Assembly: GCF_003846175.1 (NCBI RefSeq)
Contig: NZ_ML123056.1
Location: 1 to 64,000, forward strand
Direction: 5' to 3'
Length of the DNA: 64,000 nucleotides
Source of the DNA: Streptomyces sp. ADI95-17
GTDB lineage: Bacteria; Actinomycetota; Actinomycetes; Streptomycetales; Streptomycetaceae
The notes beneath the pieces were generated by a model, which was not told the DNA's origin, ran no database searches, and saw nothing but the letters and a program-made list of their open reading frames with translations. Shown here in pieces: positions 41,478 through 50,884 of the stretch. Positions within the stretch are counted from its first letter, which is position 1; every line of letters starts with the position of its first letter. The position numbers and the translations under genes are program-made.

Positions 41478-41634
41478 CCGACCGCGCTACCCGACGGCCC
41501 TTGGGCAGATGCGGGACGCGGGAGTGTGGGACCGGATCGAGGACTGCCCAACCGCCGCGTGGGAGCGGCTGAGCGGTGCGGTGCCCGGAATCGGGAGCGC
41601 CGCGACCGTGCACGTCGTCCCGGTGCTCGGCACC

Positions 41635-41688
41635 GCTCGGTCTGCTCGGTCCGTTCGATCCGTTCGGTCTGCTCAGACCGTTCCGTCC
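41635..41688 (+). repeat. 9-bp tandem array over a gene 3' end
   Basis: Six units: GCTCGGTCT, GCTCGGTCC, GTTCGATCC, GTTCGGTCT, GCTCAGACC, GTTCCGTCC. The stop codon of the minus-strand methyltransferase gene lies in the fifth unit. Confidence 0.7.
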
Positions 41689-42446
41689 ACCGGGACCAGC
41701 GTGAGGTAGGCCATCCCGAGCACTCCCCGGTAGCCCCTCAGCCAGCTCGCCCGGTGCCGGTCGATGCGCTCGCGCGTCTCCTGCGCCAGCGGGTGGTCCG
41801 GGTGAGCGGCCAGCCACTCCTCCGCGTCCGACTGGTAGCCGGACTCGAAGTCCTCCCACTCGTCGTCGCCGGCCGTCTCGATCCAGAGCGGCCGGAACCC
41901 GGCGGCCACCGCCACGTCGACGAGGCCTGCCAGGTCGTGGTGTTCATCGGCACGGGCGTCCGGCCACATCGCGGCCAGTTCGGCGGAGGTGGGGGAGCGC
42001 TGCCAGAAGCCCTCGGCGAGCAGGACCTGCCCGCCGGGCGCGACGATCCGGCGCAGCGCACGCAGCGCGTCGGCGGTGTGCCGGGGCGGCTCCTCGTCAC
42101 TGAGGGCGTGACTGGCCCCGAGACACAGGACGAGGTCGGCGGGCCTGTGGGACGTCTCCCCGGCGGATCCCTCGACGAACTCCACGCGGCCGGACAGCGC
42201 ACGGGCCCCGGCATTCGCGCGTCCCCGGGCGAGGTCCTCGCCGTTGAGGTCGATGCCGATCCCGGTCGCCCCCGGCACCGCGTCGAGCACGCGGAGCATC
42301 AACTCCCCCCAGCCACAGCCGATGTCCAGGATCCGCGCCGGGGCGGCCCGGCCGAGCCTGTCGACGATCCGCGCGGCTCGCGCCTCGGAGAGCGGGCCGT
42401 GGAAGGTGAGCCGGGTCAGGCGCGGCGGAAGATCGGTTTCGGTCAT
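41673..42446 (-). CDS. Class I SAM-dependent methyltransferase
   Basis: A 257-residue enzyme. The SAM-binding motif RILDIGCGWGELMLRVLDAV and acidic motif GIGIDLNGEDLARGR are clear, followed by DLVLCLGASHAL and GGQVLLAEGFWQRSP. The target is unknown. The start at MTETDLPPRL overlaps the stop of a small upstream ORF as ATGA, suggesting coupling. Confidence 0.8.
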   Translation of the reverse strand: MTETDLPPRLTRLTFHGPLSEARAARIVDRLGRAAPARILDIGCGWGELMLRVLDAVPGATGIGIDLNGEDLARGRANAGARALSGRVEFVEGSAGETSHRPADLVLCLGASHALSDEEPPRHTADALRALRRIVAPGGQVLLAEGFWQRSPTSAELAAMWPDARADEHHDLAGLVDVAVAAGFRPLWIETAGDDEWEDFESGYQSDAEEWLAAHPDHPLAQETRERIDRHRASWLRGYRGVLGMAYLTLVPVDGTV

Positions 42447-42604
42447 GCGGCGCAGGCTAACGTCGACGGGCCCGCCCACGACACCGAGTTATCGCCCGCC
42501 GAGTCACCTCGTCCGCCGTCCTGGACCCAGGTCAGAACCGCCGAGCGCACCCGGACCTTCGTCGCGGGCTCCGAGGGGACCTGCCGCCCGTCGATCTCGT
42601 CCAT
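42443..42604 (-). CDS. Small ORF coupled to the methyltransferase
   Basis: 53 residues (MDEIDGRQVPSEPATKVRVR ... WVQDGGRGDSAG). No family is recognised. The ATGA overlap with the methyltransferase start is the main support. It could be a translated leader. Confidence 0.35.
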   Translation of the reverse strand: MDEIDGRQVPSEPATKVRVRSAVLTWVQDGGRGDSAGDNSVSWAGPSTLACAA

Positions 42605-42863
42605 ACGGCTCAGGCTATCGGCCGCCGCGCAGTACCGGTTGGGGCCGCCGCCCGATGTTCGGGCGTCGAACGACCCGCGAGGAGCCAGGACATGCCCGGT
42701 CGCCCGAGCACGCGTTGACGCCTTGGGCCGTTCCGGCCCGCGCACACGGTGAGGGCGCAGCGCCCCGGACGGGGGAGTGTCCGGGGCGCTGCTGCATGTG
42801 GTGCGCGGCTCCTGTGCGTACGCGGCACTGCCGCTACGAACGCGTACCGCGCGGGCTGCCGTC
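42605..42863. other. Intergenic stretch
   Basis: No gene is seen. An imperfect stem of GGGCGCAGCGCCCCGGAC and GTCCGGGGCGCTGC (42750-42792) probably acts as a terminator for the lipoprotein gene. Confidence 0.4.
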
Positions 42864-43643
42864 TCAGAACTCGTCGGCGCCGTTGCGCAGCTCGTACGTC
42901 CAGTAGCCGGTCTTCGCGGCCGCGTCGTCGACCGCGATTCCGCCCTTGGGCGCGGCGACGGTCCTGCTGCCCTCGGCCGGGCCGTCGGCGGCGAAGAGGT
43001 TCACGTAGAAGGAGCTGACGGCGTGGTTCTTCTCGTCGACACCGCCGTTGTTGATCCGCACGGCCGCGTAGGCCGGGGTGCCGGCGTTCAGCACGATGGG
43101 GGTGCCGGGCTTGCTCTTGGCGACCGCCGGGACGTCCTTGGAGGTCTGGGGGAGGTCGCCGAACCCGAGCAGCGGGTACTGGAGCAGGGTGCAGGCGTGG
43201 CCCGAGATGTTGGTCGCGGTCAGTGTGATGTGCGTGGTCGGCAGGCCCGCCTGCTTGGCCGCGGAGATCTTCACGTCGTTGACGGTGCAGGCCGGGGCCT
43301 TGGCGGTGGCCTTCTTCTTGACGCCGGCCTGAACGACGGTGCCGGCGGAGGTGCCCGAGCCGGTGGTGCCGGAGGTGGAGGTGCCCGAGCCGGTGGTGCC
43401 GGAGCCGGTGGTCGTGGAACCGGTGGTGCCGGAGTCGGTGGTGGTCGAACCCGTCGTGCCCACGCCGCCGTTGCTGCTGCTGCCGCCACCGCTGCTCCCG
43501 CTCGTACCCTGCTCGGCGGAGACGGACGCGGCGGCCCCGTTGTCCTTCGAGCCGTCCTCGCCGCCGCAGGCGGTGAGCGTCAGGCTGAGGGCGGCCACGG
43601 CGGACGCGGCGAGTACGGCAGGGCGGCGGATGGACGTACGCAT
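42864..43643 (-). CDS. DUF4232 surface lipoprotein
   Basis: 259 residues. The signal peptide ends in the lipobox LTLTACGGED. It is followed by a Ser/Gly/Thr-rich repeated spacer (TTGSTTTGSGTTGSGT) of about 60 residues, coded by repetitive DNA at 43340-43470. The C-terminal DUF4232 domain starts at ACTVNDVKISAAKQAGLP and contains TATNISGHACTLLQYPLLGF. It is probably anchored on the outer membrane face with the domain held away by the spacer. Function unknown. Confidence 0.8.
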   Translation of the reverse strand: MRTSIRRPAVLAASAVAALSLTLTACGGEDGSKDNGAAASVSAEQGTSGSSGGGSSSNGGVGTTGSTTTDSGTTGSTTTGSGTTGSGTSTSGTTGSGTSAGTVVQAGVKKKATAKAPACTVNDVKISAAKQAGLPTTHITLTATNISGHACTLLQYPLLGFGDLPQTSKDVPAVAKSKPGTPIVLNAGTPAYAAVRINNGGVDEKNHAVSSFYVNLFAADGPAEGSRTVAAPKGGIAVDDAAAKTGYWTYELRNGADEF

Positions 43644-43671
43644 GTGGGGCTCCCCGTGTGATGCGGTCGGT

Positions 43672-43699
43672 GCGATGTGCGATGTGCGATGTGCGGTTG
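43672..43699 (+). repeat. Heptanucleotide tandem array
   Basis: Three perfect GCGATGT units and one GCGGTTG variant, just upstream of the lipoprotein gene start. Confidence 0.65.
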
Positions 43700-43809
43700 C
43701 TGCCGGGTGCGGCGGCTGGTCTGCTCATAGCTTTGGCCCCCTTCCTGCCGTTCTGCTGACGTCCGGCTGATGAACCACTGACGCACGGGGAACCGGGACC
43801 GGACGGCCG

Positions 43810-44583
43810 TCAGGCGTCCCGACCGCGCAGGACCAGGTAGCCGCTGATCAGCGCGGCTGCCGTCCAGGCCAGCAGAATGGCGAGGGCCGCGCCGGATCCA
43901 TAGCCGGGGCCGTAGCGTCCGTCGCTGGACGGCCCGGCGATGTGCATCAGCTCCAGACCGGCCTGGTCGGGCAGATACCGCAGGACGGGCTTCAGGGCGG
44001 GGATGTTTCCGAGTCCCTGGGAGCCGAGGAACAGCAGCGGCAGCAGGATGCCCATCGCGACCGCCGAACTGCGTACGAAGGTCGCGATTCCCATGGAGAA
44101 GGCGCAGATCAGGGTCAGGTAGACGACGGCCCCGGCGAGCGCGGACGGGACTCCGTCCGCGCCGAGCCCGGTGCGGTACGGGCCGAGCGCCGCCTGTGCC
44201 GCGAGGAACGTGACGACGACGATCACCGTCGATCCGGCGAAGGCTGTCAGGGTGCCGGCCAGCACCTTGCCGCCGTAGAGCAGACCACGACGCGGTACCG
44301 CGGTCAGCGAGGTCCGGATCGATCCGGACGAGTACTCGGAACCTACGAGCAGCGCGCCCAGCACGACGAGGGCGAGCTGCCCGAGAGTCATGCTGTACAG
44401 GGCGGCGACCAGCGGATCGAAGTGGACGACGTGCTCGATGTCGGAGCGCCAGTCGAACGCGATGAGGGTGCCGATGCCGGTGCTGAGCACGAAGGCCAGC
44501 AGCAGGGTGTAACCGGTCGAGCGCACGGTCCACACCTTGGTCCATTCGGCGGCGAGAACCGCCCGGGGCGAGTTGCTGTTCAT
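43810..44583 (-). CDS. ABC-2 type transporter permease
   Basis: A 257-residue membrane protein with six predicted helices, starting VLAAEWTKVWTVRSTGYTLL as usual for this family. GQLALVVLGALLVGSEYSSG and SIRTSLTAVPRRGLLYGGKV precede the second and third helices. The start overlaps the ATPase stop as ATGA. It forms an exporter with the ATPase. The facing two-component system may control it. Confidence 0.85.
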   Translation of the reverse strand: MNSNSPRAVLAAEWTKVWTVRSTGYTLLLAFVLSTGIGTLIAFDWRSDIEHVVHFDPLVAALYSMTLGQLALVVLGALLVGSEYSSGSIRTSLTAVPRRGLLYGGKVLAGTLTAFAGSTVIVVVTFLAAQAALGPYRTGLGADGVPSALAGAVVYLTLICAFSMGIATFVRSSAVAMGILLPLLFLGSQGLGNIPALKPVLRYLPDQAGLELMHIAGPSSDGRYGPGYGSGAALAILLAWTAAALISGYLVLRGRDA

Positions 44584-45548
44584 CGGTGTGTTCCTCCGGG
44601 CTGTTCCGTTCCAGGGTGCTTCGTACCGGGCAGATCGGCTTCCGGCCGCTGCGACCGGTACTCGACCGCGTCGGCGGTCAGCCGCATGAACGCCTCTTCC
44701 AGAGACGCGTGGGTACGGGTCACCTCGTGCACCGGCACCGCGTGTGCCGCGACGAGTTCGCCGACCCGCTCCGCGCTGGTGGCTGCGCGCAGGCTCCCGT
44801 CGGCGCAGTCGGCGACGACCTCGATCCCCGCGCCGGCCAGCACATCGCGCAGCCGCTCCGGTTCCGGCGTGCGCACCCGCACCCCCGCCTCCGTGTGCTC
44901 GTCGATGAACGCGGTCATGCCCGTGTCCGCGAGGAGCCGGCCGCGACCGATCACGACGAGGTGGTCGACGGTGAGCGCCGCCTCGCTCATCAGATGACTG
45001 GACATCAGGACGGTGCGTCCCTCGGCCGCCAGGTCCCGCAGGAGGCGCCGGATCCACAGGACACCCTCCGGGTCGAGCCCGTTGACCGGCTCGTCGAGCA
45101 CCACGACGGCTGGTTCGCCGAGCAACGCCGCGGCGATTCCCAGCCGTTGGCCCATGCCCAGCGAGAACGTCCCCGCCCGCCGGTGCGCGGCGTCCTCCAG
45201 CCCGGCCAGCTCGATCACCTCATGGACACGGCGTGCCGGGATCCGGTTGCTCCGGGCCAGGCACCGCAGATGGTTCAGCGCGGTCCGGCCGGGGTGCACG
45301 GCCTCGGTGTCGAGCAGCGCACCCACCGTACGCAGCGGATCGCGCAGCTGCCGGTACGGTGTGCCGCCTATGCGCACCTCGCCGGCCGTCGGCCGGTCCA
45401 GGCCCAGCATCATGCGCATCGTGGTGGATTTTCCGGCGCCGTTGGGGCCCAGGAACCCGGTCACCAGGCCGGGTCGTACCCGGAAGCAGAGCCCATCCAC
45501 CGCGGTGGTGTTCCCGTATCGCTTGGTCAGGTCGGTCACTTCGATCAT
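44580..45548 (-). CDS. ABC transporter ATP-binding protein
   Basis: 322 residues. Walker A GFLGPNGAGKSTTMRMMLGL, signature FSLGMGQRLGIAAALLGEPA and Walker B VVVLDEPVNGLDPEG are intact, with the H-loop SSHLMSE. The C-terminal extension is typical of drug- or bacitracin-type exporters. ATGA overlap with the permease. The histidine kinase gene starts 180 bases away on the other strand. Confidence 0.9.
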   Translation of the reverse strand: MIEVTDLTKRYGNTTAVDGLCFRVRPGLVTGFLGPNGAGKSTTMRMMLGLDRPTAGEVRIGGTPYRQLRDPLRTVGALLDTEAVHPGRTALNHLRCLARSNRIPARRVHEVIELAGLEDAAHRRAGTFSLGMGQRLGIAAALLGEPAVVVLDEPVNGLDPEGVLWIRRLLRDLAAEGRTVLMSSHLMSEAALTVDHLVVIGRGRLLADTGMTAFIDEHTEAGVRVRTPEPERLRDVLAGAGIEVVADCADGSLRAATSAERVGELVAAHAVPVHEVTRTHASLEEAFMRLTADAVEYRSQRPEADLPGTKHPGTEQPGGTHR

Positions 45549-45727
45549 GCCGGTGATGGTCCGCGACCCGCGGTTCCCACCGCATCAGGCCCGGGGTCGA
45601 CGGCCTTTCCTCCACCCACGGGTGGAGACGGGCCGTCACAGGGGCCGTGCCTCCGACCGCAGGAGGAGCGCGCCGGGACAGCCTGGAGGCGGAGGCGGAG
45701 CGCCGTACGCCTGGTTAGGGTCGAGAA

Positions 45728-46921
45728 GTGCGAGCAGGTACTGAGGTGGACCCGGACGACGACCATCCGATCCTGGCTCGGCGGCTGAGCCGACGCCAAC
45801 ACATCGCCCTGGACTGCGCGTTCGTGTTCGTGTACGCGGCCGCGCTGCTGCTGACCGGTTCGACGGCCGCCCCGTACTCCACGGCCGCGGTGCCGTGGGA
45901 GCTGCCGGTGCTCATCGCCGCGGCCACCGCGCCGGTCGCCGTACGGAGGATCTGGCCGTTGCCCGTGTTCGTCCTCGTGCTGGTGGTGACCGTCGTCGCC
46001 GTCGTACGGGACGCCACATGGGATCCGTTCCTGTCGGCGGCGTACGCCATGTACACGGTCGCCCTCACCCTGCCGTCGCACCGTTGGTGGCAACGGTGGC
46101 TGCCCGGACTGGCGTTGGCGGCCCTGGCCCTGGCCGGCGCCGCCGGAGCGACGCACGCGGGCGACGCGTACTGGTGGCGCGGCGGCCCGGGGCTGCTGCT
46201 GCTCGGTCTCACCGCGCTGCTCGCCTCCTGGCAGCTGGGGCGGGCCGCGCGGCAGCGGCGTGCGTTCGCCGTCCGGGCGGCGCAGCAGCTCGCGCAGCGA
46301 GCCGTCGCGGAGGAGCGCCTGCGGGTCGCCCGCGAACTGCACGACGTCGTCACCCACAGCATGGGCCTGATCGCGGTCAAGGCCGGTGTCGCCAACCATG
46401 TCCTGCATGTCAGACCGCAGGAGGCGCACGACGCGTTGCAGATCATCGAACGCACCAGCCGCACCGCGCTGAACGACATGCGCCGGATGCTCGGTGTGCT
46501 GCGCACTTCCGAGGGCGAGCGGCAGCCGGTGTCCCTCGGCCCGGTCCCCGGAGCTGTCGCACTTCCCGAACTCGTCGGGCAGGCCGGTGCGCAGCTGACG
46601 GTGCGCGGTGTCGAGAACCTGCCCGACGGAGTCGCGCTGGCCGTCTACCGGATAGTCCAGGAGGCGCTGACCAACGTCGCCAAGCACGCCGGCCCGGAGC
46701 CCCATTGCCGGGTGGTGGTCGGTGCGAACGGCCACGAAGTCCGGATCGACATCACCGACGACGGCGACGGCCGGGCACCCCGGGCGAGGACGACGGGCGG
46801 CCATGGCATCGTCGGCATGCGCGAACGCGTCGCCATGTACGGCGGCACCCTCACCGCCGGACCGCGTCCGGAGGGCGGCTTCGCGGTGCACGCGTCCCTG
46901 CCGTACGAGGAGAGCCCATGA
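45728..46921 (+). CDS. NarL-type sensor histidine kinase
   Basis: 397 residues. Four to five N-terminal membrane helices with short loops form the sensor. The HisKA_3 motif is RVARELHDVVTHSMGLIAVK, the N-box EALTNVAKHAG and the G-box GGHGIVGMRERV. It starts at GTG. The response regulator follows with an ATGA overlap. Intramembrane-sensing kinases of this type often respond to cell-envelope stress and control an adjacent ABC transporter. Confidence 0.9.
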   Translation: MRAGTEVDPDDDHPILARRLSRRQHIALDCAFVFVYAAALLLTGSTAAPYSTAAVPWELPVLIAAATAPVAVRRIWPLPVFVLVLVVTVVAVVRDATWDPFLSAAYAMYTVALTLPSHRWWQRWLPGLALAALALAGAAGATHAGDAYWWRGGPGLLLLGLTALLASWQLGRAARQRRAFAVRAAQQLAQRAVAEERLRVARELHDVVTHSMGLIAVKAGVANHVLHVRPQEAHDALQIIERTSRTALNDMRRMLGVLRTSEGERQPVSLGPVPGAVALPELVGQAGAQLTVRGVENLPDGVALAVYRIVQEALTNVAKHAGPEPHCRVVVGANGHEVRIDITDDGDGRAPRARTTGGHGIVGMRERVAMYGGTLTAGPRPEGGFAVHASLPYEESP

Positions 46922-47625
46922 CCCGCCCCGCCGATGTGTCCGCCGCCCCGATCCGGGTGCTGATCGCCGACGACCAGGCGCTGCTGCGCGGCAGCCTGCG
47001 GGTGCTCGTCGACGCCGAACCCGGCCTGGTGGCCACGTCGGAGGCGGCGAACGGCGCGGAGGCGGTGCGCGGCGCCCGGCAGGACCTGCCGGACGTGGTC
47101 CTGATGGACGTACGGATGCCCGGGCTGGACGGCATCGAGGCGACCCGGCAGATCTGCGGCTCTCCCGACACGGCGAACGTCAAGGTGCTGATACTGACGA
47201 TGTTCGACCTGGACGAGTACGTCTACGCCGCGCTGCGGGCCGGTGCCGGCGGATTCCTGCTCAAGGACACGCCGCCCGCCGAACTGATCGCGGCGATCCG
47301 GGTCGTCGCCGCCGGCGACGCCCTGCTGGCACCGGCCGTGACCCGGCGCCTGATCGTGGAGTTCGCCCGTCGCCCACAACCTTCGCAGCCGTTGCCGCGC
47401 GCGCTGGACGGTGTGACCGGGCGCGAGCGCGAGGTCCTCACCCTTGTGGCCCGCGGCCTGTCCAACACCGAGATCGCCGAACGGCTGTATCTCGGCATCG
47501 CCACCGTGAAGACCCACGTCGGCCATCTGCTCACCAAGCTCGACTGCCGCGATCGCGCCCAGTTGGTGATCGTCGCGTACGAGAGCGGCCTGGTCACGGC
47601 TGCAAGGCCGCCGATCGGTCCGTGA
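46918..47625 (+). CDS. NarL/LuxR-type response regulator
   Basis: 235 residues. The receiver domain has RVLIADDQALLRGSL, phosphoacceptor VVLMDVRMPGLDGIE and FLLKDTPPAELIAAI. The LuxR HTH is LTLVARGLSNTEIAERLYLG, ATVKTHVGHLLTKL. It pairs with the preceding kinase. The divergent ABC transporter operon is the likely target. Confidence 0.9.
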   Translation: MTRPADVSAAPIRVLIADDQALLRGSLRVLVDAEPGLVATSEAANGAEAVRGARQDLPDVVLMDVRMPGLDGIEATRQICGSPDTANVKVLILTMFDLDEYVYAALRAGAGGFLLKDTPPAELIAAIRVVAAGDALLAPAVTRRLIVEFARRPQPSQPLPRALDGVTGREREVLTLVARGLSNTEIAERLYLGIATVKTHVGHLLTKLDCRDRAQLVIVAYESGLVTAARPPIGP

Positions 47626-47709
47626 CGACCGGTTCCCGCCCGGAGCGGTGCGGGTTGCGGTCGGTGTGCGCCAGGAATCCGGGGCGACCGGCCACGTCCC
47701 GGACGTCAC

Positions 47710-48285
47710 TCATGCGCCGGACCCGGAATTCGGCCGCATGCGTTCGAACGCGGTGGGTGTCGTCCGTCGGCGGAGGAACTCCTTGATGTCCCGGGCACAC
47801 TCGGCCGGGCTCGCACTGCTGGTGTCGCACTCGATGTCGTTGACACCGTGGGAATGGACCTGGTCGAACTGGCCGGCGGCCAGTCCTGCCGGACGGTCAC
47901 CGCGCGCCTGCTCCCGCCGCTCCAGCTCCGGCAGTGGACAGCGCACCGCGACGAGGACGACGTTCTGAGGGGGGAACAGGGCCAGACAGTCCTGGAGACG
48001 CCAGGGCTCGCTCAGGACGTGGTCCACGACGACGGTGTTGCCCGCGGCGGCCATGCCCGCGACCGCGCGGTGGAACCCCATCCAAGTGCGCTTGAGCGTG
48101 ATGTTCAGCTGGTCCGGCGGCATCTCGGGCGTCGACCGCATGGCATGGAACGCGTCCACGGGCATGTGGAAGCACGGCTCGCCGAGGACCGCTACGAGCT
48201 CCCTGGCGATGCTCGACTTGCCCGAACTGGATGTGCCGTTCAGGAAGATGATCAGCCCGTCGGCCGCCTGCGGGTTCCGGTGCAT
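47710..48285 (-). CDS. Chloramphenicol phosphotransferase-like kinase
   Basis: 191 residues. The P-loop IIFLNGTSSSGKSSIARELV is followed by FHMPVDAFHAMRS and a C-terminal lid-like region. This is the CPT family, which phosphorylates chloramphenicol at O-3, and includes kinases of unknown substrate. VDHVLSEPWRLQDCLAL matches the family. The ATG follows GAGAGGAGTTG. Resistance is possible but not provable by sequence alone. Confidence 0.8.
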   Translation of the reverse strand: MHRNPQAADGLIIFLNGTSSSGKSSIARELVAVLGEPCFHMPVDAFHAMRSTPEMPPDQLNITLKRTWMGFHRAVAGMAAAGNTVVVDHVLSEPWRLQDCLALFPPQNVVLVAVRCPLPELERREQARGDRPAGLAAGQFDQVHSHGVNDIECDTSSASPAECARDIKEFLRRRTTPTAFERMRPNSGSGA

Positions 48286-48358
48286 TGTCCAACTCCTCTC
48301 GCCATTCGGCTCGTTCATTGGACCAGGTGCGTACGCCCGATGCGCCACTCGGGTTTTC

Positions 48359-48459
48359 GTATACCAATGTGTGCGAAGCGCGAGATTCGATAGGGAGCAT
48401 TTCGGGCAAATGCTACGACTGTCTTCGGGACTCTTGCCTGGTATCTCGTCTTGGTATAC
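48359..48459. promoter_or_regulatory. GTATACCAA inverted pair in the promoter region
   Basis: GTATACCAA at 48359-48367 and TTGGTATAC at 48451-48459 are exact complements. TTGGTATAC resembles half sites of GntR-type operators. They lie in the divergent region between the CPT-like gene and the amidohydrolase gene; a GntR gene is 2.4 kb downstream. Confidence 0.4.
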
Positions 48460-48544
48460 AAACTGGATTCCAGTCCGCATCGGATGGACAAGGAACGGAC
48501 AAGGGGCGCGGCCCCGATGTCTCGGACCAAGCCGAAGGAGTCCC

Positions 48545-49861
48545 ATGACGCCCCCTCCCTCCCCGCCGTCCCGACGCGGTGTCCTCGCGGGTGCCGCGTC
48601 GCTGGCGGGCGCCGGTGTCGCCATGTCCGCGGGTGTCCCGTCGGCCGTGGCCGACTCCCGCGGCGAATCGCGCCGTGAGCCCCGCAACGCGGTGGTCTTC
48701 CGCGATGTGCGGCCCATGGGCGCGGCGAAGCCGGTGGACCTCGCGGTCGTCGACGGCCGCATCACCCGTGACCGGGCCCCCAGGGGCGCCAAGGTGATCG
48801 ACGGCGGCGGGCGCATCGCCCTGCCGGCCCTGGTCGACGCGCACATCCACCCCGACAAGACGACGTGGGGCGGCGACTGGGTGTCGCGCAAGCCGGCCGA
48901 CAGCATCGCCGAACTCGCCCAGCAGGACGCCGAGTTGTTCCGCAGCCAGCGTCGACCGGTGGCCGAGCGGGCGTACGGGCTCATGGCGCACGCCGTGACC
49001 CGGGGTACGAGGGCGATGCGGGCGCACGCCGACATCGCCCCGGCCTACGGCCTGGACTGTGTGGAAGGTCTGGGGCAGGCGCGCGAACGGCTCAGGCACG
49101 CGCTCGACGTACAGATCGTGGCCTTCCCGCAGCACGGCGTCATCCGCACCCCCGGCACCGCGGAGCTGCTCCGGGAGGTCGCCCGCAGCGGGATCGTGGA
49201 CATGGTCGGCGGGCTCGACCCGATCAGCTTCGACCACGCCCTGGACGAGCAACTGGACCTGCTCTTCGGCCTCGCGGACCGGTACGGCGTCGGCGTCGAC
49301 ATCCACCTCCACGACCGGGGCGAGACCGGCCTGACGGTGCTGCGAGGCATCATCGACCGCACCCGGGCGCTGTCCCTGAAGGGCAGGGTGACCGTCAGCC
49401 ACGTCTTCTGCCTGCCCGGCCTCTCCGACGCCGAACTGGCGAAGACCGCCGCGGACCTGAGCGATCTGGACATCGCCCTGACCACGGTGGCGCCGAGCGC
49501 GTCGCTGGTCCTGCCGATCGAGAAGCTGCGCGAGCACGGCGTACGGGTCGGGCTCGGCTCCGACGGGGTGCGCGACTCCTGGAGCCCCTTCGGCAACGCG
49601 GACATGTTCCACCGGACGCACCTGCTCGGCTGGGTCACGGACGTGCGCCTCGACAAGGAACTGTCCGCCTGTTACGAAGCCGGCGCGCACGGCGGCGCCG
49701 ACGTCATGCGGCTGCCCCGCGCCGACCTCTCCCCGGGGTCGCCGGCCGACTTCGTGCTGCTCCGCGCCGAATGCCTGCCGCAGGTCGTGGTGGACATGCC
49801 CGCACGCGACATGGTCGTGCACGCCGGACGTGTGGTCGCCCGTGACGGCCGACTGGTCTGA
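48545..49861 (+). CDS. TAT-exported amidohydrolase (cytosine deaminase-like)
   Basis: 438 residues. A twin-arginine signal (SRRGVLAGAASLAGAGVAMS) leads to an amidohydrolase fold. Metal-binding motifs are LVDAHIHPDKTTWGG, the late strand VDIHLHDRGETG, SHVFCLPGLSD and GLGSDGVRDSWSPFGNADM. This set is typical of cytosine deaminase/CodA-type enzymes and related N-isopropylammelide hydrolases. Export by TAT is unusual for CodA itself. The ATG follows GAAGGAG. Confidence 0.85.
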   Translation: MTPPPSPPSRRGVLAGAASLAGAGVAMSAGVPSAVADSRGESRREPRNAVVFRDVRPMGAAKPVDLAVVDGRITRDRAPRGAKVIDGGGRIALPALVDAHIHPDKTTWGGDWVSRKPADSIAELAQQDAELFRSQRRPVAERAYGLMAHAVTRGTRAMRAHADIAPAYGLDCVEGLGQARERLRHALDVQIVAFPQHGVIRTPGTAELLREVARSGIVDMVGGLDPISFDHALDEQLDLLFGLADRYGVGVDIHLHDRGETGLTVLRGIIDRTRALSLKGRVTVSHVFCLPGLSDAELAKTAADLSDLDIALTTVAPSASLVLPIEKLREHGVRVGLGSDGVRDSWSPFGNADMFHRTHLLGWVTDVRLDKELSACYEAGAHGGADVMRLPRADLSPGSPADFVLLRAECLPQVVVDMPARDMVVHAGRVVARDGRLV

Positions 49862-49890
49862 CGACTCTCGGCCCAGAGCCTCTCGCTGAA

Positions 49891-49984
49891 CGACTCAAGG
49901 GCCGTTACGACTCAACGGCCGCTGAGCGACTCAACGGCCATGGGCACCGGGGCGGCGCCGCCGGACCTCCCGGTGCCCATGGCC
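49891..49984 (+). terminator. Repeat-associated terminator hairpin
   Basis: Three CGACTCAA(A/C)GGCC-like repeats (from 49891) run into a hairpin with a 15-bp perfect stem (GGCCATGGGCACCGG at 49936-49950 with 49970-49984). No T-run follows. It lies between the amidohydrolase and methyltransferase genes. Confidence 0.55.
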
Positions 49985-50026
49985 GTAAGCCGATGCTCTT
50001 CGAAGCCGTCGCCCTATTGTTGCCCG

Positions 50027-50695
50027 ATGCCTTCAAACCATATTGACCGTCCAGCAGATCTCGATACGGTCCGTGAGTCCTATGACCGGGTGGCCGACAA
50101 CTACGCCCACATGGTGGTGACGACGGGAATGGGCGACATCCGTCGCCATCCATGGCTCAAGGCATCGATCGACGCCTTCGCCGACACGGTGAACGATCTC
50201 GGGCCCGTCCTCGACGTCGGCTGCGGGCCCGGCACGGTGACCGCCTACCTCGCAGAGCGCGGACTCGACGTGTCCGGGGTCGATCTCTCGCCCGGCATGA
50301 TCGAAAACGCGCGCCGTCTCCATCCGGAATGCCGCTTCAGCGTCTCCTCCGCCACCGACCTCGACCTTGCGGAGGCCTCCCTCGGCGGCGTGCTCGGGTG
50401 GTGGTCCCTCTTCAACCTCCCCCGCGACATCCTTCCTCAGGTTCTCGCCATGTTCGCGCGGTCCCTGAAGCCAGGCGGCCACTTCATCACCGCGACGCAC
50501 GTCGGCGACGAGGACTTCGTGCGCACCGACGCCTACGGAGGAGTGCCCGTTCGCTGGACCACGCACAAATGGCGGCCGGAGCAGTTCATGGACCTGATCG
50601 AGCAGGCCGGACTGCGCCCGGTCGCCGAACTCCGGCTCCCCGCGGATGAGCAGACCGGGCCGGGCCTGGTCATCATGGCCGAGCGCCCCGCCTGA
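50027..50695 (+). CDS. Class I SAM-dependent methyltransferase
   Basis: 222 residues. VLDVGCGPGTVTAYLAERGL binds SAM, VSGVDLSPGMIENARRLHPE is motif II and GGVLGWWSLFNLPRDILPQV and LKPGGHFITATHVGDE follow. It resembles UbiE/Methyltransf_25 small-molecule enzymes. The substrate is unknown. The start at MPSNHIDRPA is preferred over longer frames that enter the terminator. Confidence 0.8.
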   Translation: MPSNHIDRPADLDTVRESYDRVADNYAHMVVTTGMGDIRRHPWLKASIDAFADTVNDLGPVLDVGCGPGTVTAYLAERGLDVSGVDLSPGMIENARRLHPECRFSVSSATDLDLAEASLGGVLGWWSLFNLPRDILPQVLAMFARSLKPGGHFITATHVGDEDFVRTDAYGGVPVRWTTHKWRPEQFMDLIEQAGLRPVAELRLPADEQTGPGLVIMAERPA

Positions 50696-50884
50696 ACACC
50701 GGACGGGTGCTGAGCGGCTCCCCGGCTCCGACCGTCCGTCTCTCCGCCTGCCCGCCCGTCCCTCCGCCCCCACCGATCCCGGTGGCGTCCCGTCGCCCCC
50801 GTACGCGCATAGGGTGACGGGACGGCCCCGGACGAGGTCCGGGCGGCCGGGACAGGCCGGGAAGGCGCAAGGAGGACGGCACAC

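Noticed and set aside
48359..48459. GTATACCAA pair as binding site of the GntR protein at 50885
   Set aside because: The half sites are 83 bases apart and the regulator is 2.4 kb away; kept only as a low-confidence site, not as a finding.
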